Made by a program: the position numbers and the translations under genes. Positions 1 through 5,568 of a DNA stretch of 6,931 nucleotides are shown in pieces. Positions within the stretch are counted from its first letter, which is position 1; each line of letters begins with the position of its first letter. The stretch is from Deltaproteobacteria bacterium (GTDB lineage: Bacteria; Desulfobacterota; Desulfuromonadia; Desulfuromonadales; Geopsychrobacteraceae), in contig JAACTI010000242.1 in assembly GCA_009993495.1 (NCBI GenBank), forward strand, positions 1 to 6,931. The letters are read 5' to 3'. Below the pieces are notes generated by a model. That model had not been told where the DNA came from and searched no databases. It saw only the letters and a program-made list of their open reading frames with translations.

Positions 1-271
1 CTTTGAAGCGGCGCGCACCAGCTACACCTACGATGTCGGTTTCGCCCTTGATCAACCCGAAGCCATGGCGGTACGCTACGGCTGGGCTTTGCAGGCCAAG
101 TGTCTGCGCACCAGTGCCGAGGATGAAGCGGACATCGCCAAGATCGACGCCGCGCAGATTCAACAGCTGTGCCGCGAGCTCTTCACCCGTCACCAGTTGC
201 ACCTGGTGGTCGTTGGCCCTTGGCGTAAAGAGCAAAAACATGAGATTGATCGGTTGATTCGCGCTTTTTAA
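1..271 (+). CDS. M16 (insulinase-like) zinc peptidase, C-terminal fragment
   Basis: Only the last 89 residues are present. The reading frame is open from base 2 and ends at TAA 269-271, so the gene begins left of the window. The fragment reads as the closing alpha/beta part of an M16 peptidase C-terminal domain. It has an aromatic YTYDVGF-like strand, a long helical stretch with alternating charged residues (AEDEADIAKIDAAQIQQLC), then a strand ending in LHLVVVGPW and a short basic/acidic tail. The LVVVGPW ending resembles the final strand of processing-peptidase-like proteins. The catalytic HxxEH motif would lie in the missing N-terminal half, so activity cannot be judged. The family call rests on fold-like motifs only; another protein with the same C-terminal fold is possible. 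Confidence 0.62.
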   Translation, partial: FEAARTSYTYDVGFALDQPEAMAVRYGWALQAKCLRTSAEDEADIAKIDAAQIQQLCRELFTRHQLHLVVVGPWRKEQKHEIDRLIRAF

Positions 272-386
272 GCCAGAAATGGCGCCGCACGCTGTTGCCC
301 ATTGCAAAAAATGACTACTTATTCAGCAGTAGACAGCGATACAAACAGTTTCCGGGTTTCGCAGAAGTGCTGAATATTTACAAAAA

Positions 387-390
387 AAGG
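387..390 (+). promoter_or_regulatory. Shine-Dalgarno choosing the ATG at 400
   Basis: AAGG at the end of an A-rich run sits 9 bases before the ATG at 400. The ATG at 391 directly abuts this motif and is too close. The in-frame TTG at 295 has no purine-rich site at a normal distance. The start at 400 is therefore preferred. Confidence 0.55.
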
Positions 391-399
391 ATGGGATCT

Positions 400-867
400 A
401 TGGATATTGTTGAAATCTGCATCAAAGGATTGATGGACGAAAACCGTTTTTTCCACAATTTCACCCCGGCGGAGCTGGAAATTCTCATGCCGCTCTTCCA
501 CCTCAATCGCTGCCAACCGGACGAAAATCTCATCGAGGAAGGCACCGCCGCAGGTGGGCCCTTTTCAATTATCGTCACCGGCTCATTGGAAATCAAAAAA
601 CGCACGGAATTTGGGCGCTTTGTCGTTTTAGCTAAAGTCAGCCGCGGGGCGGTTATCGGCTACGGATCCATTCATCGCATGAACCGCCCCTTCCCGATCA
701 CCGCCACCGCCCTCGAAAAAACCGAGTTGCTCTATGTTCCGCGAGAAGATTTTGATCAGCTGTTGGAAGATCACCCCCGTATCGGGGTTAAAATTATGCG
801 TGAAGTGATTCGCATTCAGGATATTCGCCTGCAAGAATTGCTGGAACGTTTCACCTCAACCATGTAA
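400..867 (+). CDS. Cyclic nucleotide-binding-fold protein (Crp/cNMP beta-barrel) with a degenerate ligand pocket
   Basis: This 155-residue soluble protein consists almost entirely of a cNMP-binding beta-barrel. A short N-terminal helix (FFHNFTPAELEILMPLF, about 17-33) leads into strands with the usual 'EEGTAAGGPFSIIVTGSLEI' pattern at 46-65. The pocket region follows at 81-104, and the family's C-terminal helices at 114-150 (VPREDFDQLLEDHP and onward). There is no helix-turn-helix, kinase or channel domain, so it is a stand-alone domain. In cAMP/cGMP binders the phosphate cassette carries FGE and PR-A; here the matching stretch reads IGYGSIHRMN-RPFPITATA. The Glu is missing and the conserved Arg is not in place, so ordinary cyclic nucleotide binding is doubtful. 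An in-frame TTG at 295 would add 35 residues but lacks a ribosome site. It may be transcribed together with the YjdM gene 41 bases downstream. Fold call secure, function unknown. Confidence 0.85.
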   Translation: MDIVEICIKGLMDENRFFHNFTPAELEILMPLFHLNRCQPDENLIEEGTAAGGPFSIIVTGSLEIKKRTEFGRFVVLAKVSRGAVIGYGSIHRMNRPFPITATALEKTELLYVPREDFDQLLEDHPRIGVKIMREVIRIQDIRLQELLERFTSTM

Positions 868-908
868 CGCGAGAGTCACCCCAAACAAGGTGCCAAAGGA
901 TTTAACCA

Positions 909-1247
909 ATGGAAAATCTTCCCCCCTGTCCAGAGTGCAAAGGCAGCCTGACCTATGAAGATCGCGGCCTGCTTATCTGTCCCGAATGCGCCTATGAATG
1001 GACAACTGATAACGAGGAAACCACCGAAACCACGGAAATTTACCGCGATGCCCATGGCAACGCATTGCAACCGGGTGACACAGTCACTCTCATCAAGGAT
1101 CTAAAAATCAAGGGATCTTCCGCCGTGATTAAAGTTGGCACCAAAGTCAATAATATCCGTCTGGTTCCAGGTGATCACAATATCGACTGCAAAGTTGACG
1201 GCATCGGGGCTATGAAACTGAAATCGGAATTTGTCAAAAAAAGCTGA
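909..1247 (+). CDS. yjdM: YjdM/PhnA-family zinc-ribbon protein
   Basis: This 112-residue cytoplasmic protein matches the YjdM (formerly PhnA) family over its whole length. An N-terminal zinc ribbon has two CPEC knuckles, C7/C10 and C24/C27, the second in the signature context ICPECAYEW. After an acidic Glu/Thr-rich linker (34-44) comes the C-terminal SH3-like barrel. It contains the hallmark stretches DTVTLIKDLKIKGSS, KVGTKVNNIRLV-GDHNIDC and the ending MKLKSEFVKK. From memory the E. coli protein is nearly the same length and has the same motifs. The family was named for phosphonate utilisation, but no phn genes are nearby and a phosphonate role is not established; it is not the phosphonoacetate hydrolase also called PhnA. 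AAGGA (896-900) lies 8 bases before the ATG, supporting this start. Confidence 0.95.
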   Translation: MENLPPCPECKGSLTYEDRGLLICPECAYEWTTDNEETTETTEIYRDAHGNALQPGDTVTLIKDLKIKGSSAVIKVGTKVNNIRLVPGDHNIDCKVDGIGAMKLKSEFVKKS

Positions 1248-1330
1248 CCTTTTTTGCCTGGTTCCTGCTGAGGGAAAAACACGTTTTAGCGTTTCATGCG
1301 GACGAAACACTGAGGGAGATTTCTTGAGTC

Positions 1331-2143
1331 ATGCTTGAACACTTTGCCCAATTTCATCCGGTGGTGCAGGCGGCCCTGGCAACTCTGTTTACCTGGGCAA
1401 TGACCGCGGCTGGTGCCGCCCTGGTTTTCGGCACCGGCCAGGCCAGCCGCAAGTTATTGGACTGGATGCTTGGCTTTGCCGCCGGGGTCATGATCGCCGC
1501 CAGCTACTGGTCGTTACTCGCCCCGGCCATTGAGATGTCAGAAGCCGGGGGCGTGCCGGGATGGATTCCAGCGGCGGTCGGTTTTTTGCTCGGCGGCATC
1601 TGTCTGCGCCTGGCAGACCGGCTGCTGCCGCACCTCCACCTGGGTTTCCCCACCAGTGAGGCCGAAGGCCCCGCTACCAGCTGGCATCGCAGCACGCTGT
1701 TGGTTCTGGCCATTACCCTGCACAATATTCCCGAAGGACTGGCCGTCGGCGTTGCCTTTGGGGCTGTGGCCGCCGATCTCCCTGCGGCCAATCTGGCCGG
1801 AGCCATTGCCCTGACCCTGGGGATCGGCATCCAGAATTTTCCTGAAGGTATAGCCGTAGCCCTGCCCATGCGCCGTGAAGGGCTGTCGAAGTTACGCAGT
1901 TTTATGTATGGCCAGATGAGTGGCCTGGTGGAGATAGCCGCCGGCGTCATTGGTGCCGCAGTCGTACTGTTTATCCAACCTCTGCTCCCCTATGCCCTGG
2001 CTTTTGCCGCCGGAGCCATGATTTTCGTCGTGGTGGAAGAAGTCATCCCGGAAGCCCAGCGTGGCCAGAATACCGACCTGGCCACCATGGGAACTATGCT
2101 CGGGTTCGCAGTGATGATGGTGTTGGATGTTGCCCTCGGCTAG
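1331..2143 (+). CDS. ZIP-family divalent metal transporter (ZupT/GufA-like)
   Basis: This 270-residue inner-membrane protein has about eight hydrophobic segments and should import Zn2+ or other divalent metals into the cytoplasm. The two signature metal-site helices are present: HNIPEGLAVG (131-140, with H131 and E135) and QNFPEGIAVA (168-177, with N169 and E172). Further family motifs are GQMSGLVE (194-201) and the acidic EEVIPE (236-241). A short His-containing segment, HLHLG (101-105), opens the cytoplasmic loop, which is less His-rich than in many ZIPs. Length is normal for bacterial ZIPs. The likely ribosome site AGGGAG (1313-1318) is 12 bases from the ATG, slightly far, but no better in-frame start is seen. 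The motif arrangement fits the GufA/ZupT branch; metal specificity cannot be read from sequence. It lies 83 bases after the yjdM gene and may or may not share its transcript. Confidence 0.93.
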   Translation: MLEHFAQFHPVVQAALATLFTWAMTAAGAALVFGTGQASRKLLDWMLGFAAGVMIAASYWSLLAPAIEMSEAGGVPGWIPAAVGFLLGGICLRLADRLLPHLHLGFPTSEAEGPATSWHRSTLLVLAITLHNIPEGLAVGVAFGAVAADLPAANLAGAIALTLGIGIQNFPEGIAVALPMRREGLSKLRSFMYGQMSGLVEIAAGVIGAAVVLFIQPLLPYALAFAAGAMIFVVVEEVIPEAQRGQNTDLATMGTMLGFAVMMVLDVALG

Positions 2144-2166
2144 TGTCCGGCTCGCAAACACTCTTT

Positions 2167-2215
2167 TCCGCGGCCCCGGCGTCAATCTGCGGCTGAGCCT
2201 GTGCTGCGCCGCGGA
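2167..2215 (+). repeat. 8-bp GC-rich inverted repeat after the ZIP gene
   Basis: TCCGCGGC (2167-2174) pairs perfectly with GCCGCGGA (2208-2215) across a 33-base loop that contains smaller self-complementary pieces such as GGCTgaGCC. A CCTTTTAA stretch follows, but the T run is short. It could fold at the 3' end of the ZIP transcript as a weak terminator or stabilising stem. The pairing is seen directly; the function is a guess. Confidence 0.3.
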
Positions 2216-2274
2216 CAACGCCTTTTAACGCCTTGATTGAGCTGAAAAATAGAACCAAGGTTGGAAAATAATCA

Positions 2275-2303
2275 TTTAATTCTGCACTTAAAAGGGTTAC
2301 AAT
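2275..2303 (+). promoter_or_regulatory. Candidate sigma70-type promoter for the signalling cluster
   Basis: TACAAT at 2298-2303 matches five of six bases of the -10 consensus. It is 17 bases after TTTAAT (2275-2280), a poor -35 matching three of six bases. The surrounding stretch is AT-rich compared with the genes and lies about 70 bases before the response-regulator start, in the largest gap of the window. The weak -35 would fit an activator-dependent promoter. No experimental support. Confidence 0.3.
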
Positions 2304-2326
2304 CACACGTTGTTTTTTCTCTGCGC

Positions 2327-2349
2327 GATCAGCGGTTGTCCCGCTGATC
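2327..2349 (+). promoter_or_regulatory. Perfect 9-bp hairpin in the leader of the response-regulator gene
   Basis: GATCAGCGG (2327-2335) and CCGCTGATC (2341-2349) are exact reverse complements around the 5-base loop TTGTC. The element lies between the candidate promoter and the ribosome site AAGAAGGGG (about 2358-2366). It is not followed by a T run on either strand, so it is not a standard intrinsic terminator. It could be an mRNA stem that tunes stability or translation, or a dyad operator. The structure is seen directly; its role is inferred. Confidence 0.5.
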
Positions 2350-2371
2350 CTAACCAAAAGAAGGGGTTGTT

Positions 2372-2734
2372 ATGGCGAAGATACTGATTGCGGAAGACAG
2401 CGACACGGAACTTGCTTTTTTGATGGAAGTCCTCAAGGAAACGAACCACGAGATCACCGTAACCCGCGATGGGTTGGAAGCCGAATCGACGGCAAAAGCT
2501 GGTGGTTTTGACCTGGTGATCCTCGATGTCATCATGCCGGGGAAAAACGGTTTTCAGGTCTGCCGCACCTTGAAGAAAGACCCTGGATTCAAGGCTCCCG
2601 TCATTCTGCTGACCTCGAAATCAGAAAACAGCGACAAATTCTGGGGCATGAAACAGGGGGCTGACGAATACATTACCAAGCCCTACAATCCGGTGGATCT
2701 GCTGCTGGCAATTCGTCAACACATCGGAGGCTGA
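2372..2734 (+). CDS. Single-domain response regulator, PilH/CheY-like
   Basis: This 120-residue protein is one complete receiver domain with no output domain. The acidic pair E8/D9 and the phospho-acceptor D52 (in LVILDVIMPGKNGFQ) are present, as are the switch residue T81 (ILLTSK) and K103 (ITKPYNP). All phosphorylation residues are therefore intact. The stretch DKFWGMKQGADEYITKP closely resembles the PilH branch (twitching-motility regulators, DKVWGxxQGAxxYxTKP), so a CheY-like role through protein contact is likely rather than DNA binding. No pil or che genes and no histidine kinase are in the window. AAGAAGGGG lies just before the ATG at 2372. The next gene begins 4 bases after the stop, so the two are very probably translated from one message. 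Confidence 0.93.
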   Translation: MAKILIAEDSDTELAFLMEVLKETNHEITVTRDGLEAESTAKAGGFDLVILDVIMPGKNGFQVCRTLKKDPGFKAPVILLTSKSENSDKFWGMKQGADEYITKPYNPVDLLLAIRQHIGG

Positions 2735-2738
2735 TACC

Positions 2739-3293
2739 ATGAATTTACAGGAGGTGCTACAAACCCACCTCGGAGGCGACCAGCAAGGCCAACTGGTGAT
2801 CAAATTCAACGGCGAAGACCATCTGTGCAAGATTTCAGTGGAAGCAGGTCAGGCCATCTACCTGACTCTTGGTACCCTGAATCCAGAAGAAACCCTGGGG
2901 CACATCCAGCACAAAGAGGTTGAATGGGTCAACTTCCTTCGGGGCCTGCCCGCCCGCAAACGCCTTGCACAACCGCTTACGGAACAATTGTTCAACATTG
3001 CGGGGCTCCCTTCCGCAGCAGCAACACAAAGTTCGGACAGGCCCCCGGCGCAGGCTGAGGGCGTCGGCCCTTCGGTTCAGGTCGATGTTGGTCATATTAA
3101 CCAGGCCATTGAACACTTTATCGATTACGTGGGGCCACTGGGAACCATGCTGGCTGAAAATATTGCGGTAAAGCTGTCCTGTTCTTGCCTTGAACCCATG
3201 GAATCTGCCACCTTTGAAAAATTTGTTGCCGCTTTGGCTGAAGAAATTCCGGAAATTGAGCGCCAAAAATTTATTTCGTCATTGAGAAACTGA
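2739..3293 (+). CDS. Two-part soluble protein of unknown function (possibly DUF4388/PATAN-like N-terminus)
   Basis: A 184-residue protein that I do not firmly recognise. It has no signal peptide or membrane segment. Residues 1-90 show a small alpha/beta pattern, QGQLVIKF...CKISVEAGQAIYLTLG, like the 'GxLxI...I.FxxGxI' pattern of DUF4388/PATAN domains often found beside response regulators. A low-complexity linker rich in Ala, Ser, Pro and Gln runs from about 92 to 113. Residues 116-184 form a helical domain with FIDYVGPLGTMLAE (127-140) and the Cys pair in LSCSCLEP (146-153), ending in acidic helices. The C-terminal GPLG motif recalls a small domain found in other bacterial signalling proteins. 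GGAGG (2727-2731) lies inside the response-regulator 3' end, 7 bases before the ATG, indicating translational coupling. Likely a cytoplasmic partner of the regulator; domain assignments are tentative. Confidence 0.8.
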   Translation: MNLQEVLQTHLGGDQQGQLVIKFNGEDHLCKISVEAGQAIYLTLGTLNPEETLGHIQHKEVEWVNFLRGLPARKRLAQPLTEQLFNIAGLPSAAATQSSDRPPAQAEGVGPSVQVDVGHINQAIEHFIDYVGPLGTMLAENIAVKLSCSCLEPMESATFEKFVAALAEEIPEIERQKFISSLRN

Positions 3294-3302
3294 ACAGTTT
3301 CT
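3285..3302 (+). repeat. Perfect inverted repeat spanning a stop codon, intercistronic
   Basis: AGAAACTG (3285-3292) and CAGTTTCT (3295-3302) are exact reverse complements separated by AA. The TGA stop of the upstream gene (3291-3293) lies at the tip. As RNA it gives a 6-7 bp stem with a tight loop. No U-rich tail follows, so termination is unlikely; an mRNA processing or stability element between the soluble protein and the sensor is possible. Confidence 0.4.
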
Positions 3303-3327
3303 TGCTTCTGCCCTGGGAGGGTCTAAA

Positions 3328-4206
3328 ATGCTGAGAAATATGAGTATCCGCAAGCGTCTGCTGGTTATTCTCGCCCTGGTTTATGTCCTGTCCATGATTG
3401 GCACCATTGGTGGTGGCTACTACTTACTGAATCAGGATGCTTTGCGTGAAGCAAAGGAAAAGATTCAGCTTTTCGCCACGGTCATGTCGGCAAACCAGGA
3501 ATTCATGTCTTACAATGTCCGCCCGGATCTCATGGATCTGCTGCCCGACACCTATTTCCCGTCAGCCTCGGTTGGCATTGTTATGATGAGCGAAACGGCC
3601 AAAATCATTCGCGAAGATTATCCGGAATATAACTTCAAAATTGCTTCACCGAACCCCCTGAACAAGGAAAATCTTTCCGACGCTTTTGAAAATACCATTA
3701 TTGCCGGGTTCGATAAGGGAAACTACGAAGAATGGGAAGGCGTGGTTACTAAAGTTGGCAAACGCTACTACGCTAACGCCACCCAGATTGTTGCGCGTAA
3801 AAGTTGTATCTGGTGTCATGACACCCCGGAAACGGCCAACCCGGAAATGGTCGAAGAATATGGCCGAGATTCCGGCTATGGTTACGAGTTGGGTGATATT
3901 GTCGGTGGCCGCTTTATTTACGTGCCAATGGCCGAAGCCGACAAAATAACCATGGAAAAACTTGCCGGATTTGGTGGTGGGATCAGTCTGCTGTTTTTTC
4001 TCGCCATGCTCATAATCGACCGGATTATCGTGGCCACCGTCGTCAAACCGATTGAGAATATTGTTGACGTTGCCGGGGATATTAGCCGTGGCAAAATGAC
4101 GCGTGAATTTGAAATAATTGGTAATGATGAAATCAAACTGCTGGCTGAAGCGTTTAACCGAATGAAGGTTTCACTCGCCAAGGCCATGGATATCCTACAC
4201 AAATAG
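3328..4206 (+). CDS. Membrane heme-c sensor: DUF3365/Tll0287-like periplasmic domain plus terminal HAMP
   Basis: This 292-residue inner-membrane protein has a basic N-terminus (SIRKR), TM1 at about 11-33, a periplasmic domain (34-212), TM2 at about 213-236 and a cytoplasmic HAMP domain (237-289). The periplasmic part fits the DUF3365/Tll0287-like sensor family, and C160-IWC-H164 is a c-type heme attachment motif within it (RKSCIWCHDTPETANPEM). The HAMP region starts VVKPIENIVDVAGDISRGKM and contains NDEIKLLAEAFNRMK. The protein stops three residues after the HAMP helix (MDILHK), with no kinase, cyclase or methyl-accepting domain. It should sense a redox state or small ligand at the heme, but its output must pass to a partner. 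GGGAGG (3315-3320) is 7 bases before the ATG; an ATG at codon 5 (3340) is a weaker alternative. It sits between a receiver-containing pair and a cytochrome c gene. Confidence 0.9.
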   Translation: MLRNMSIRKRLLVILALVYVLSMIGTIGGGYYLLNQDALREAKEKIQLFATVMSANQEFMSYNVRPDLMDLLPDTYFPSASVGIVMMSETAKIIREDYPEYNFKIASPNPLNKENLSDAFENTIIAGFDKGNYEEWEGVVTKVGKRYYANATQIVARKSCIWCHDTPETANPEMVEEYGRDSGYGYELGDIVGGRFIYVPMAEADKITMEKLAGFGGGISLLFFLAMLIIDRIIVATVVKPIENIVDVAGDISRGKMTREFEIIGNDEIKLLAEAFNRMKVSLAKAMDILHK

Positions 4207-4252
4207 CCGAAGCCAATGAGGGCTTTGTGCTGACATTCACAGGAGGCTATGA

Positions 4253-4570
4253 ATGAAACGACTACTATTGGTTTTCATCACTCTGACCTTGGTAGCAGCA
4301 CTGGCTTCGCCGGTGCTGGCGGCCAGTTCACGTCGCGGCAAAAGGACATTCAAAAAAGAGTGTAAAACCTGCCACGTTGAAGGGGCCGAAGGCGGAAAAA
4401 TATCGCCTCTGCAGAAAACCCAGGCTCAATGGCGCGAATTTTTTAAAAAGAACCAGCATCAGGTCAAGCCGGACGTTTGGAAAAAGTTGAGCGATAAGGA
4501 GCGTGAAAATTTGCTTAAATTTTTCCTCGACTTTGCCCTCGACTCAGATCAACCTGAAACCTGCGGCTGA
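4253..4570 (+). CDS. Small exported monoheme cytochrome c
   Basis: This is a 105-residue precursor. Residues 1-24 are a clear Sec signal peptide: MKR, a hydrophobic core, then a probable cut after VLA (21-23). The mature protein is about 80 residues, strongly basic (many Lys), with one heme-binding motif C37-KTC-H41 (KKECKTCHVEG). No Met occurs after the start codon, so the usual Met axial ligand is absent. H69 (KNQHQV) is the only other His and could be the sixth ligand, or the heme is five-coordinate. A Cys (C104) lies one residue from the C-terminus. The helix KLSDKERENLLKFFLDFA resembles the closing helix of small class I cytochromes. AGGAGG (4241-4246) is 6 bases from the ATG; an overlapping ATG at 4249 is in another frame. 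It is the last gene of the cluster, before a strong terminator, and may exchange electrons with the heme sensor upstream. Confidence 0.9.
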   Translation: MKRLLLVFITLTLVAALASPVLAASSRRGKRTFKKECKTCHVEGAEGGKISPLQKTQAQWREFFKKNQHQVKPDVWKKLSDKERENLLKFFLDFALDSDQPETCG

Positions 4571-4592
4571 ACAAGCAGCGGAGTGGTCCTGA

Positions 4593-4628
4593 AAAAAGTC
4601 GGCTTGCATTTCTGCGGGCCGACTTTTT
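4593..4628. terminator. Strong bidirectional intrinsic terminator between convergent operons
   Basis: AAAAAGTCGGC (4593-4603) and GCCGACTTTTT (4618-4628) form a perfect 11-bp stem around a 14-base loop. The stem ends in T on the + strand and, read on the - strand, also ends in a T run (TTTTTT at 4597-4592). It lies 22 bases after the cytochrome c stop and 25 bases past the ctaB stop, so it can terminate both converging transcripts. Confidence 0.88.
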
Positions 4629-4653
4629 AACCACAAGAGGACGGCGCAATCCA

Positions 4654-5559
4654 TCAGAGCACGCTATCCAGAATAAGCGTCAGCAGCAACAAAGCCAGCG
4701 ACAGATTAACCATTTGAAACAGCCGGCTCGGGTCTGCCCGCTGCACGCCACGCACTAACTGAAGCACAATTCCACTCACCAAAGATACCAACAGGGTCAA
4801 AAACAGCCCCGTCAGCCATGGATTGCTGATGATGTTGAAAAAACCAAAAAATAAATAACAGGCGAAAAGTGCCGTTAGCCAACACTTATTGATCGCGAAA
4901 AATTGTTGCTCATTCAGCTGATCAAAAATAGTCGGCAAACCGGAGTCAAACTGATCCTGACGATAGCGCCAGGCCAGAAGCCAGAAGTGCGGCACCTGCC
5001 AAATCACCAGGGTTCCGGCCAGCAATACCACCAAGGGATCATGGGCGACGCCGCCCGCAGCAGTGTAGCCCATCAGGGGCGGCAATGCACCACAGATCGC
5101 GCCGGGAAACACCGCCCAGGCCGTTTTGCGCTTGAGGGGCGTATAAACCAGATTGTACCAGACGACCGCCAGCAGCCCCAAAGCTAAGGGCCAGGGCCCA
5201 AGGGGCAAGAGCAATAATAGCCCCAGGATCAAGACCAGAAGGGCACACCATAGGGCCTGGCTGGGGGCCATCAGGCCGCGAGGCAAAGGGCGCTCACAGG
5301 TACGCGACATACGCCCGTCGATGTCGATTTCCTGCAACTGATTGAGGGCCGAACAACCAGCAGCCAGCAACCAGACCGCCAAGCTTACCGCCACCACCGC
5401 CCAGGTCAAGCCCTGCCCAGTTAACAGTGCACCACACAGCGCCGACATAGCTACCAGCGTCGCCAGACGCACCCGAAAGAGCAGGCCGACCGCCGCGAAA
5501 AATTCCGTGCAAGCCAATATCAGCGCGGGGCCGGCGATCAAAGAGGGCAAGAGTTTCAT
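4654..5559 (-). CDS. ctaB: Heme O synthase / protoheme IX farnesyltransferase (CtaB/CyoE, UbiA superfamily)
   Basis: This 301-residue membrane protein has about eight or nine hydrophobic segments. It should transfer a farnesyl group to heme B to make heme O, the precursor of heme A for the oxidase encoded upstream. Signature motifs are in place. The prenyl-diphosphate/Mg motif region is NQLQEIDIDGRMSRTCERPLP (73-93, with D79, D81 and the MxRTxxRPL tail). YTPLKRKT (139-146) is followed by FPGAICGALPPLMGYTA (151-167), and PHFWLLAWRYRQDQF lies at 190-204. In typical CtaB the first motif is NxxxDxxxD; here E77 stands where the first Asp is expected. An N-terminal hydrophobic stretch (1-30) precedes the usual first segment. 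The start is 9 bases after the coxB stop, with only a weak AAGG site in the coxB end; an in-frame TAG upstream excludes an earlier start. It is the last gene of the oxidase operon. Confidence 0.93.
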   Translation of the reverse strand: MKLLPSLIAGPALILACTEFFAAVGLLFRVRLATLVAMSALCGALLTGQGLTWAVVAVSLAVWLLAAGCSALNQLQEIDIDGRMSRTCERPLPRGLMAPSQALWCALLVLILGLLLLLPLGPWPLALGLLAVVWYNLVYTPLKRKTAWAVFPGAICGALPPLMGYTAAGGVAHDPLVVLLAGTLVIWQVPHFWLLAWRYRQDQFDSGLPTIFDQLNEQQFFAINKCWLTALFACYLFFGFFNIISNPWLTGLFLTLLVSLVSGIVLQLVRGVQRADPSRLFQMVNLSLALLLLTLILDSVL

Positions 5560-5568
5560 CTGCGGCTA

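Noticed and set aside
315..332. CTACT / AGTAG dyad upstream of the cNMP-fold gene as an operator
   Set aside because: Arms of only 5 bp are expected often by chance, and no recognisable promoter is nearby.
295..399. N-terminal extension of the cNMP-fold protein from TTG 295
   Set aside because: No Shine-Dalgarno precedes it, the added residues match nothing in the fold, and the ATG at 400 has a well-spaced AAGG.
1237..1255. AAAAAAG / CTTTTTT inverted repeat around the yjdM stop as a terminator
   Set aside because: The stem is almost all A-T and the T run is itself a stem arm, so it would be too unstable to stop transcription reliably.
1291..1308. GTTTC / GAAAC dyad before the ZIP gene as a metal-regulator site
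   Set aside because: Only 5-bp arms, and it does not match a Zur or Fur box that I can recognise.
1504..1950. 148-codon open frame on the - strand inside the ZIP gene
   Set aside because: Its composition (Arg, Pro, Ser, Ala rich) is typical of a shadow frame, and the opposite strand carries the clear HNIPEG and NFPEG transporter motifs.
2144..2371. A missed small gene in the 228-base gap
   Set aside because: No frame has a start with a ribosome site and protein-like composition. The stretch is explained better by the 3' stem, AT-rich promoter region and leader hairpin.
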